Source: Oscillospiraceae bacterium
GTDB lineage: Bacteria; Bacillota; Clostridia; Oscillospirales; Ruminococcaceae
Direction: 5' to 3'
Assembly: GCA_017848115.1 (NCBI GenBank)
Contig: JAGAKZ010000030.1
Span: 1 to 64,000 of the forward strand
DNA length: 64,000 nucleotides
Shown: piece after piece, positions 51,395-59,174 of the stretch
Layout of the letters: each line of letters opens with the position of its first letter
Position numbering within the stretch: position 1 is the stretch's first letter
The notes under the pieces: model-generated
What the model saw: the letters and a program-made list of their open reading frames with translations, nothing else
Database searches by the model: none
What the model was told of the DNA's origin: nothing
Position numbers and translations under genes: made by a program

Positions 51395-53770
51395 ATGATG
51401 GGTAAAGGTAATGTGTTAAATATAATAAAAATTTTAGTTGCTACGTTAATTCTTTTGGCGTTCACAATTGTTTCAGGAAAAAATGTTGAAGGCGGTATGT
51501 TTTCAATGATATTCAACATTATATTCCTTGTTATGATGTTTATTATTATACTTAAGTTTGTATTTGCAGAAATAAGATGTGCAATAGAATTAAAAAACGA
51601 TTTTAATAAGTTTACTAAAAAACTTAGGGAAAAAAAGGCGTCTGATGATAAGTTGACGCCAAATACGGGCAATCAGAAGAACTTTGACTGGAAGGATATC
51701 AGCTTTGCTAATTCTCAATTGAATAGCGCTTTTTCAGAGTATATAAACGAGACAAAAAGGTTGTCAAAAGATAAAATAGAGTTTGATGATCTAGGGTGTG
51801 ACATAGATGATTATATAAATATTAAGCTGTTAAACGGAATAATAAAAAAATCAGTTTGTGAGTCTATATCAGGTTCTATGACGGGACTTGGAATACTTGG
51901 TACGTTTTTGGGACTGATCATAGGATTAAAGGATTTCAGTATAGATTATGAGGGCATACAAAACAGTATTCTTATGTTGTTAAATGGTATCAAAACAGCA
52001 TTTCTTACGTCAATATACGGTGTGGTTTACTCTATTCTGTTTAACTGGATCTTTCAGAAAGCTTATTCAGAAATGTCAGATGCACTTAACGAGTTTAAAT
52101 CAGTATTGAATTCTAAAAGTGTACATAACACGCAGAATAATATGAAACTGAAATTTGTCTCCACACAAGATAAAATAATTGAGATTCTTGGTAATAATTC
52201 AGCAATAATTTCTACAAGTACAAATAATCTTACTGAGCAGTTTAAAGAATCTATGATGGAAATGACAAAAAATATTAAAAACTATCTCGAAAATCTGAAT
52301 ATCAATCAGCAGGAACAACTTAAAACCATGGTTCGAGAATATCTTGTGACAATGAATAAGGAAATACTTGGCGGACAATTTGAAGAAATGAGAACTACGC
52401 TTAGCAAGATAAACGAGGCAAATGAGCTTTACTATGAAAGAATAACATCTTTGTCTGCAAAGATAGAAGATAGCGGTAATTCATTTGTAATGATGAGCGA
52501 CAGATATCACGAAATTGTCTGTAGTTTTCAGCAGTACGTCAACCAACTCGGAGGTTATCAGCAGGCAGTTACAACGGCTAATGATCATCTTACCAAAAAT
52601 ATGGAAGTGCTCACTGTCAGATATGATGCTCAGAATCAGCAAAACGAAAATCTTAATAAACTCATGGAAAGACAGGCACAGCTTAATGAACAGCTTGAAA
52701 ACTCAATCAATGATTCTGTAAATAATAACAAACAATTCACTCAGAGTACAGAAGAACTGATAAGACAAGTAAGCGAGTCCAACAGAGAAGTTAATGAATA
52801 CGCAATGCAGACAGCGCAAATGAGCAGAGATGTAGCAGAGGAGATCAGTACATATACAAGAACGAATATGGACGAATGTGTTAAGTCATTTGATAACTTA
52901 TCATCAACATTTATAAGTGCATCGGAAAATATTGATAATACAAGTAGCAGATATCGTGAAATTATTGAAGGTCTGCAGTTGTATATCAACCAGCTCGGAG
53001 GTTATCAGCAGGCAGTTACAACGGCTAATGATCATCTTACCGAAAATATGGAAACGCTCACTGTCAGATATGATGCCCAGAATCAGCAAAATGAAAATAT
53101 TGCAGGAAATATCGAAAATCTCAATAAACTCATGGAAAGACAGGTACAGCTTAACGAACAGCTTGAAAACTCGATCAATGATTCTGTAAATAATAACAAA
53201 CAATTCACTCAGAGTACAGAAGAACTGATAAGACTGGTAAGTGAGTCAAACAGAGAAGTTAATGAATATGCAATGCAGACAGCAATTACGAGCAAAAATG
53301 TTGCAGAAGAACTCACCACATACACAAAGGAAAATATGGAAGAAAGCGTAAAGGCTCTCAGTGATATGTCAGCAACATTTGCAAGTGCTTCAGAAAATAT
53401 CAGTACTATGTACAGAAACCTTACAGAAGATATGTCAACGAAATTTACAAGTACTTCAGAAAATATTGATAGTATGTACAATAACCTTACAGAAAATGTT
53501 GCTGATGGCTTGTGCAAGTCATTCAAAGCATTTGATCATGATACTGCTGAAATAGTACGTAGGTTCAGCGATACACTTGAAGCTATGAAAGAAACAATGG
53601 ACAGCATACCAGATAAACTTTATGATTCTGTAAACAGTGCATTTGTAAAGTTCATTGGTGAGCAGGAAAGAGTTCGTTCTATTGCACGAACAAGAGAAAA
53701 GTCAGATGATAATATAGACCATGAGAATCCGGAACCTGAAAATCCGGATACAGAAAAATCTGATGATTAA
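51395..53770 (+). CDS. ZorA-like MotA/TolQ/ExbB channel protein with long helical tail
   Basis: A 791-residue membrane protein. TM segments are at about 9-27, 36-58, 162-178 and 200-220. TM3 carries the MotA/TolQ/ExbB-type glycine motif (SMTGLGILGTFLGLIIGL) and TM4 AFLTSIYGVVYSILF. Residues about 240-770 are a continuous helical, Gln/Asn/Glu-rich coiled coil in the cytoplasm. This 4-TM plus tail design is the Zorya subunit ZorA: a proton-driven stator that turns or pumps with ZorB and signals through its tail. Two near-identical segments of the tail (149-residue period) show a recent duplication. The start is ATG 51395 or 51398 after AAAGGGGTG. Confidence 0.85.
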   Translation: MMGKGNVLNIIKILVATLILLAFTIVSGKNVEGGMFSMIFNIIFLVMMFIIILKFVFAEIRCAIELKNDFNKFTKKLREKKASDDKLTPNTGNQKNFDWKDISFANSQLNSAFSEYINETKRLSKDKIEFDDLGCDIDDYINIKLLNGIIKKSVCESISGSMTGLGILGTFLGLIIGLKDFSIDYEGIQNSILMLLNGIKTAFLTSIYGVVYSILFNWIFQKAYSEMSDALNEFKSVLNSKSVHNTQNNMKLKFVSTQDKIIEILGNNSAIISTSTNNLTEQFKESMMEMTKNIKNYLENLNINQQEQLKTMVREYLVTMNKEILGGQFEEMRTTLSKINEANELYYERITSLSAKIEDSGNSFVMMSDRYHEIVCSFQQYVNQLGGYQQAVTTANDHLTKNMEVLTVRYDAQNQQNENLNKLMERQAQLNEQLENSINDSVNNNKQFTQSTEELIRQVSESNREVNEYAMQTAQMSRDVAEEISTYTRTNMDECVKSFDNLSSTFISASENIDNTSSRYREIIEGLQLYINQLGGYQQAVTTANDHLTENMETLTVRYDAQNQQNENIAGNIENLNKLMERQVQLNEQLENSINDSVNNNKQFTQSTEELIRLVSESNREVNEYAMQTAITSKNVAEELTTYTKENMEESVKALSDMSATFASASENISTMYRNLTEDMSTKFTSTSENIDSMYNNLTENVADGLCKSFKAFDHDTAEIVRRFSDTLEAMKETMDSIPDKLYDSVNSAFVKFIGEQERVRSIARTREKSDDNIDHENPEPENPDTEKSDD
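52497..53390 (+). repeat. In-frame tandem duplication in the ZorA-like tail
   Basis: Unit 1 (about 52497-52922) and unit 2 (about 52944-53390) match at a 447-base (149-codon) offset. The core (YQQAVTTANDHL and NNNKQFTQSTEELIR) is almost identical even at third positions. Unit 2 has a 21-base insertion adding AGNIENL. A shorter repeat of the form FASASENI / FTSTSENI follows at about 53377-53490. These add heptad-compatible length to the tail without breaking the frame. Confidence 0.85.
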
Positions 53771-53794
53771 ATACGTTGAAGGGGGAAATAGAAT

Positions 53795-54595
53795 ATGAAC
53801 AGAAAATATCCAGACGATGACAGTGACAACGAAAAGCCGGAGTATTGGAAATCTTACTCCGATCTGATGTCAGCATTGTTGCTTGTATTTGTTCTGATGA
53901 TGTCTGCTACGTTATTGCACTCTTTAAACATTTATCATCAAAAAATTGAGGAAGAAACCAAAATAAAAGCTGAACTCGAACAAAAGGCACTGGAACATCA
54001 GGAACTTATAGAACAAATCAAGGAGCAGAGTGAGCAACTGGAAGAACAACAGGCACAGATCGAGAAACTGATAGGTCTTAAAGAAGAGATTATAATCAGT
54101 CTCAGTGAAGAATTTGCAAAAACAGATCTTATTGTAGAAGTTGACCCTATGACCGGTTCTATTGCGTTTGACTCCAGTATATTGTTTCCTACTGATTCAT
54201 TTGAACTAAGTGAACAGGGAAAAGTTTTTCTTGACAGTTTTATTCCTGTTTATTTTGAAGCACTGATGCACAGTGAATATATGGAATATATCTCAGAAAT
54301 AATAATCGAAGGTCATACCGATACAGACGGTGATTATATGTATAATCTTGAACTGTCACAAAAAAGAGCGTTGTCAGTATGTAAGTATTGCATAGACACA
54401 CTTGAAAACAATCAGAAGTTTAACAAGGAACATATACGCCGTATAATCACTGCAAACGGCAGATCATGGAGCAATCCTGTTTATAACAACAATGGTGAAG
54501 TGGACAAAGATGCTTCAAGACGTGTTGAATTTAAGTTTTCTTTAAAAGATGATGAAATGATCAGTACAATGAAGGGAATTTTGGAAAATGATTAA
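53795..54595 (+). CDS. ZorB-like MotB/OmpA family protein
   Basis: A 266-residue protein. A single TM segment (about 24-42) is preceded by YSDLMSALLLVF, with Asp23 in the position of the proton-carrying Asp of MotB/ZorB. A Glu/Gln-rich coiled coil follows (about 45-95), then a peptidoglycan-binding OmpA domain (about 110-255) with IIIEGHTDTDGDYMYNLELSQKRA and SRRVEF. It would anchor the ZorA-like stator to the cell wall and conduct protons. It sits 24 bases after the zorA-like gene, as in Zorya operons. Confidence 0.85.
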   Translation: MNRKYPDDDSDNEKPEYWKSYSDLMSALLLVFVLMMSATLLHSLNIYHQKIEEETKIKAELEQKALEHQELIEQIKEQSEQLEEQQAQIEKLIGLKEEIIISLSEEFAKTDLIVEVDPMTGSIAFDSSILFPTDSFELSEQGKVFLDSFIPVYFEALMHSEYMEYISEIIIEGHTDTDGDYMYNLELSQKRALSVCKYCIDTLENNQKFNKEHIRRIITANGRSWSNPVYNNNGEVDKDASRRVEFKFSLKDDEMISTMKGILEND

Positions 54596-55277
54596 TATAA
54601 ATAATTTTATATTTAAACCTGAAAATTTATCTGTTGAGCATGACATAATATGTAAGACTGATATAGCTGCACTTACAGATGATGAAGTCAGGGTGCTGAC
54701 AGATAAGTATACAGACAGAGCCTCGGAAGGTGTAAGTGATACAGAAATAGTTGGTATGGTATTGTGGGGTGCTGATAAACAGGATACCGTGTCAAGAAAA
54801 ATGGTACTTGAATTTTGGTCGAAGCATAATTCAGACATGGCTTTAAAGATGGTATATTCAATCTGGCAAAACAGATACGATTCGGGATCTTTTTCAGAAT
54901 TATGCGGTTTACTGTTAAAGAATATCAGAGATGATAAAACATGGATAAAACACTGGAAACTCTGGATGACAGCAAGCGATATCCCGACTATCGCAGCAGG
55001 TTATGCTGCCGCTTACTGTCTTGAAAAACAGCAATCATACAATCAGTGGACGGAGCTCAGCCGTATCGATTCAAACAGCAGACTCGGAAAAACAGTACAT
55101 GAATTGTTCTTTTGTTTTTGTTCAGAAAAAGACTTTCAGTGTACTGACAGAGAACTTGTCGAATATATAGAAAATATGGGTGCTGTACATAGGGAAAGGC
55201 TTTTAAGAAATATTTTGCGTATGGATACTGGTAAATATCCTGATGCTCTTTCACTTTTATTTTCTGCTTTGACATAA
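54588..55277 (+). CDS. Unknown helical protein of the Zorya-like operon
   Basis: A 229-residue protein that starts inside the ZorB-like gene (8-base overlap), so it is translationally coupled and very likely part of the system. The sequence is all-helical and Trp/Lys-rich (MALKMVYSIWQN, WIKHWKLWMTASD, YAAAYCLEKQQ), suggesting a helical-repeat scaffold. It is far shorter than ZorC and I see no clear match to the EH-signature domain, although the position (third gene) is that of ZorC. No catalytic motif found. Confidence 0.6.
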   Translation: MININNFIFKPENLSVEHDIICKTDIAALTDDEVRVLTDKYTDRASEGVSDTEIVGMVLWGADKQDTVSRKMVLEFWSKHNSDMALKMVYSIWQNRYDSGSFSELCGLLLKNIRDDKTWIKHWKLWMTASDIPTIAAGYAAAYCLEKQQSYNQWTELSRIDSNSRLGKTVHELFFCFCSEKDFQCTDRELVEYIENMGAVHRERLLRNILRMDTGKYPDALSLLFSALT

Positions 55278-55338
55278 GGCAGGTTTGATTCGGATCGGCA
55301 GATTGTGATGATTGAAAATATGAAAGGAATTTGGAGTT

Positions 55339-57999
55339 ATGAATAATAAGAAAATAGTTAAATTAATTGCAGAATACAAAGAATCAGGAAAAACAGGCAG
55401 AGTTACGTATGAAAATATATACGGCATATTCAGCCTGGAGTTGCCTGAGTTTGATCCAGCCACAAAGATAAAAATGATCTGCGATAACGGTACAGATGTA
55501 AGTATTGATTTTCGGGATTTTTGCATGATTAAATCAGGAGAGGCAAATTTTCTGAGCGAATCTATGTACAAGGATATAGAAATGCTGCTTGACGGTGAAA
55601 ACTATAACTTTATAATAAGTGAAGTTTCTGTATCGGATAAAAAAACTCCTTCTATAAGTTATGTAGATGCTACAGAAAATATCCTTCTTGGTTTTCCTGT
55701 TCTTACTGCGGAAATCATTAATGGCAGGGATAACGGTATCTGGTCAGACAGCGGAGAAAGATTGTTTGTGGTGACTGTAAAAAATATGCCTTTTGAAAAT
55801 GACGTAGATCCTGTTCTTGAATTTACTCATTTTGATGAACATGAAATGTATGATCCTAAACCTGCTGCAGTTATAAAAAAAGACGGTGAAAATGTTTTTC
55901 TTTGCAGTATTGATACAAAAGATTTTGATATATATATGGAGCCTGAAAAGTTAAAGGTTTCTATAAAGGGTAATTTTGTAATAAGCGGTATTTCAGACAA
56001 GAGCGGAACAAAGATATCTTATGAGATTCCTCTTTCATTTGTTATGAATAATTCAAAATATTTTGATCCGAAAAACAAGTATATCTGCATAGATAAAAAT
56101 TCAAAAGTATCAATAGATTTCGGAACATCATCTACCTGTGCGGCAATCAAGACGAACATTGTTTCAATGATAGAAATGTCCCCTGACATAAACGGTTCAA
56201 GTGCCTATAGTGTTTATGAAAACCCTACAAATCTGATGATGTATCGCTGGAAAGAATTTAAAGAGAAATGGAACGCAGTAACAGTACAGCCTCTTATGAG
56301 AAAAGTCGGTGAAGATTATCCTCAATATAGTCCGGCATCGTTTGATTTTGGTCATCCTGTAAAGGATATTCAGATTGATAATCAGCGAAAGCTTGATTCT
56401 ATCATAAAACAGTTAAAAATGATTCCAAAGATGATTAAAGACGGAAAGGAAATAAAAGTCCGGGATTATGCAAATACAGATGAGTTTGAACTGACCAGTG
56501 ACAAGACAAACTCAGAAAATGTTTTTAATCCTATAGAGTTTTATGGATATTTGCTCGGAAAAGCAATAAACCACCCAAATGGAACTAAAAACTGTTTTTA
56601 TACAAAGTACTTGCTTTCATATCCTGTAAAATTTTCAGAAGAAATCAGAAAACAGATAGAAGACGCTTTGACAAGCGGAATTAAACGTTCCCTTCCTGCA
56701 TATGTATGTGAATTAAAGGACGACAAGGGTAAAGACCTTTTACAGGTAAAAATGAAATATTCAGAACCTATTGCCTGTATCGGTGCCGCCTGCGATGAGG
56801 AACTTGTTTTGACCGATGGTAACCCCTGCTTGTTTGGTGTGTTTGATTTTGGAGGCGGAACATCAGATTATTCATTTGGTATGTATAGACAAGCAGATAT
56901 AGATACAGAAGGATATGAGGAGGCGATTGAACTTTTTGGTGTTGATGGTGACGAATCATTTGGTGGGGAGCTTATTATGAGCAAGATCTCATACTGGATC
57001 CTTACTTCTCCGGATATGGGAAATAAGTTTACAATCATAGAAAAAAATGTGCCGTTTGAAAAACCGGAAGATGAACTGATTGAAGATGGTTTTGGGAATC
57101 TTATACAAAATACGATAGGTGCTATAGCAAATATACGAAAACTCAATGAGTTGGTTGCACGTCCGTTTTTTGAGGGTAAAAAACTGTCTGCAACATATGA
57201 ATCCGGTAGTATTTTTAACGAAGATCCTCAGACAGGAAGAGTTGGATATTGCGGAATAACATCTATTGAGATCGATATGTTTGTACTTGGTTCAGATAAC
57301 GAAACAGAACCAGTTACATTAAACATTAACTTTGATACTCTTAATCAGAAACTTGAAGAGCTTTTTAAGAAAAAATGCCGGGCTTTTGCTGTATCTATGG
57401 ATAAAGCGTTTAATCTTACTGAATCAAAAGAAAAAATGGAAAAAGCAGGCGTTGAATATAAAAAATCTGCTGTAAAAATTATTATGTCAGGGAACAGTTC
57501 AAGACATCCGCTCATAAAAAAGTGTCTTAGTGACGAATTTAAAGAAAATGATATTTGTCTCTTGGGCGAAAACAGAGTGGATAACGGAAAGAACAGATAC
57601 AGAGTAACCCCCAAAACAGCAGTTGCTATAGGGGCTCTCAGACTTGAACAGATGCTTGTAAACGAACCTGCAACGATAAGTATTATTTATGTTGCAATAG
57701 AAGTGAAGTCAAAGCGTGAAATAATTCTTTCAGGAGATCTGAAGGATCACATATGGAAGAGAGTCGGTGTCGTAACAGACGGTTCAGTTACAATATATAA
57801 AAGCAGTATACCAGATGTTAACAGCAAACTATTATGGGAAGGTATTGCACTTGAATTTGAGGAATTTGATACCAGAATGGTCTGCTATATCAGACAGTGC
57901 GGACGTGACGAAATAGAATACACAGCCGTTCCTGTTGGTGTTGATCCGAATAATATGGACATTGAAGAATTGGAAATATTAAAAGAAAAATTAAATTAA
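55339..57999 (+). CDS. Hsp70/actin-fold ATPase with large N-terminal extension
   Basis: An 886-residue protein. Residues 1-255 form a beta-rich domain of unknown family. The actin-like ATPase fold begins with phosphate-1 motif SIDFGTSSTC (Asp260), phosphate-2 FGVFDFGGGTSDYSFG (Asp503) and the adenosine motif IIMSGNSSRHPLI (about 715-725). A C-terminal beta part ends near 886. The DnaK-type substrate-binding domain is not recognisable. The layout resembles the SrfB-type large Hsp70-like proteins found with dynamin-like partners. A role in assembly or disassembly of the motor or of the GTPases is inferred. The ATG follows TTTGGAG. Confidence 0.75.
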   Translation: MNNKKIVKLIAEYKESGKTGRVTYENIYGIFSLELPEFDPATKIKMICDNGTDVSIDFRDFCMIKSGEANFLSESMYKDIEMLLDGENYNFIISEVSVSDKKTPSISYVDATENILLGFPVLTAEIINGRDNGIWSDSGERLFVVTVKNMPFENDVDPVLEFTHFDEHEMYDPKPAAVIKKDGENVFLCSIDTKDFDIYMEPEKLKVSIKGNFVISGISDKSGTKISYEIPLSFVMNNSKYFDPKNKYICIDKNSKVSIDFGTSSTCAAIKTNIVSMIEMSPDINGSSAYSVYENPTNLMMYRWKEFKEKWNAVTVQPLMRKVGEDYPQYSPASFDFGHPVKDIQIDNQRKLDSIIKQLKMIPKMIKDGKEIKVRDYANTDEFELTSDKTNSENVFNPIEFYGYLLGKAINHPNGTKNCFYTKYLLSYPVKFSEEIRKQIEDALTSGIKRSLPAYVCELKDDKGKDLLQVKMKYSEPIACIGAACDEELVLTDGNPCLFGVFDFGGGTSDYSFGMYRQADIDTEGYEEAIELFGVDGDESFGGELIMSKISYWILTSPDMGNKFTIIEKNVPFEKPEDELIEDGFGNLIQNTIGAIANIRKLNELVARPFFEGKKLSATYESGSIFNEDPQTGRVGYCGITSIEIDMFVLGSDNETEPVTLNINFDTLNQKLEELFKKKCRAFAVSMDKAFNLTESKEKMEKAGVEYKKSAVKIIMSGNSSRHPLIKKCLSDEFKENDICLLGENRVDNGKNRYRVTPKTAVAIGALRLEQMLVNEPATISIIYVAIEVKSKREIILSGDLKDHIWKRVGVVTDGSVTIYKSSIPDVNSKLLWEGIALEFEEFDTRMVCYIRQCGRDEIEYTAVPVGVDPNNMDIEELEILKEKLN

Positions 58000-58016
58000 G
58001 GAGTGTTAAAAATACA

Positions 58017-59168
58017 ATGTGTATACTTGGAAAAAAATTCAATGAAATCATTGAAAAACTTGATAATATTATTACAAAACTTGATGGTATTAATGAGCCT
58101 TTGAAAAACAAGTCGGATTCTTTAGAGAGAGCGTCAACTGAAAAAGACGACGATAGTCTTGCTAAGCAAAAGGAGAGAATTGAAAAAGAAAGAGAAGACA
58201 AAGAAACACGTATTCAACAACTTCAAGGACAGATAGACACAGTCAACAAAGAAAAAGAAGAACTTGAAAGAAAGGTAGAGACAGCCAACAAAGAAAAAGA
58301 AGAACTTGAAGGAAAGGTAGAGACAGCCAACAAAGAAAAAGAAGAACTTGAAGGAAAGGTAGAGACAGCCAACAAAGAAAAAGAAGAACTTGAAGGACAG
58401 ATTGCCAAAGCTAACGAAGAAAAAGAAGAACTTAAAGGACAGATAGCCAAAGCTAATGAAGAAAAAGAAGAACTTGAAGGACAGATAGCCAAAGCTAATG
58501 AAGAAAAAGAAGAATTTAAAGGGCTAATATCTAAAGCCAATGAAGAAAAAGAAACACTTGAAGGACAGATAGCCAAAGCCAATGAAGAAAACAAAACACT
58601 TCAAGGACAGATAAAAACAGTCAGTGAAGAAAGAGATAAGATGCAGACAACTCTTAACAAAAAAGAAAGCATAATACATAATTACGAGCAAAAAACAAAG
58701 GATTATATTTCTTTACTGGACAAAGTTTGTGGCTGTAGATCGATGAAAGATTATTGCGAAGAAAATAGTATTGTAAATGACGGTTCAATAGATTCAGTAC
58801 TCAGGTTTATAGAAATAGTCGGAACCAGAACCAGTTTTGCACGAACCATCAAAAACAGCATCGAGAGATACAAGAAAAGGAATGGTTACTATCCGGTTTC
58901 TGATGATGAGATCAGACTTATCGATGAAGTAAACAGTTTTTATAAAAATAAATTCGGAGAAGAATTAAGTTCAGATGTGTTGTATTTTCCGGGGGATTTT
59001 GAAAAAGGAAAGGTTTCAGATGTTCGTTTTCAGTATATTCAGCAGGAAATGTGCGATTATCAGAACAGTCCCGGTATAAGATACGCAAGTGAGATATACT
59101 CTCCATGCTATAAAAGTATTGACATCGGACTTGACAGAGCTATGGTAAAGGGTATATCTTTGGGGTGA
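58017..59168 (+). CDS. Coiled-coil protein with ten 14-residue repeats
   Basis: A 383-residue protein. Residues 1-30 are an amphipathic helix (FNEIIEKLDNIITKLDGINEP). An unbroken coiled coil covers about 50-235, built in its middle (residues 71-210) of ten 14-residue units of the type GQIAKANEEKEELE. The C-terminal globular domain (about 240-383; ISLLDKVCGCRSMKDYC, YYPVSDDEIRLIDEV, MCDYQNSPGIRYASE) is unrecognised. It may be a spacer, tether or nucleotide-exchange partner for the Hsp70-like protein before it (inference; GrpE-like order but no GrpE signature). It overlaps the ribosome site of the first GTPase gene. Confidence 0.6.
   Translation: MCILGKKFNEIIEKLDNIITKLDGINEPLKNKSDSLERASTEKDDDSLAKQKERIEKEREDKETRIQQLQGQIDTVNKEKEELERKVETANKEKEELEGKVETANKEKEELEGKVETANKEKEELEGQIAKANEEKEELKGQIAKANEEKEELEGQIAKANEEKEEFKGLISKANEEKETLEGQIAKANEENKTLQGQIKTVSEERDKMQTTLNKKESIIHNYEQKTKDYISLLDKVCGCRSMKDYCEENSIVNDGSIDSVLRFIEIVGTRTSFARTIKNSIERYKKRNGYYPVSDDEIRLIDEVNSFYKNKFGEELSSDVLYFPGDFEKGKVSDVRFQYIQQEMCDYQNSPGIRYASEIYSPCYKSIDIGLDRAMVKGISLG
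58227..58646 (+). repeat. Ten tandem 42-bp repeats in the coiled-coil gene
   Basis: Ten consecutive 42-base units encode 14 residues each, ending in the pattern KEKEEL or a variant of it. Units 2-4 are almost identical DNA; later units differ more. This is an in-frame, length-variable minisatellite, not a CRISPR array. Confidence 0.85.
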
Positions 59169-59174
59169 TAAAAT

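Noticed and set aside
58227..58646. Regular 42-bp repeats that could suggest a CRISPR array
   Set aside because: Repeats are contiguous, without unique spacers, and are in frame within a long coiled-coil gene.
58017..59168. Coiled-coil protein as a GrpE-type nucleotide exchange factor
   Set aside because: Position after an Hsp70-like gene is suggestive, but no GrpE sequence signature was visible.
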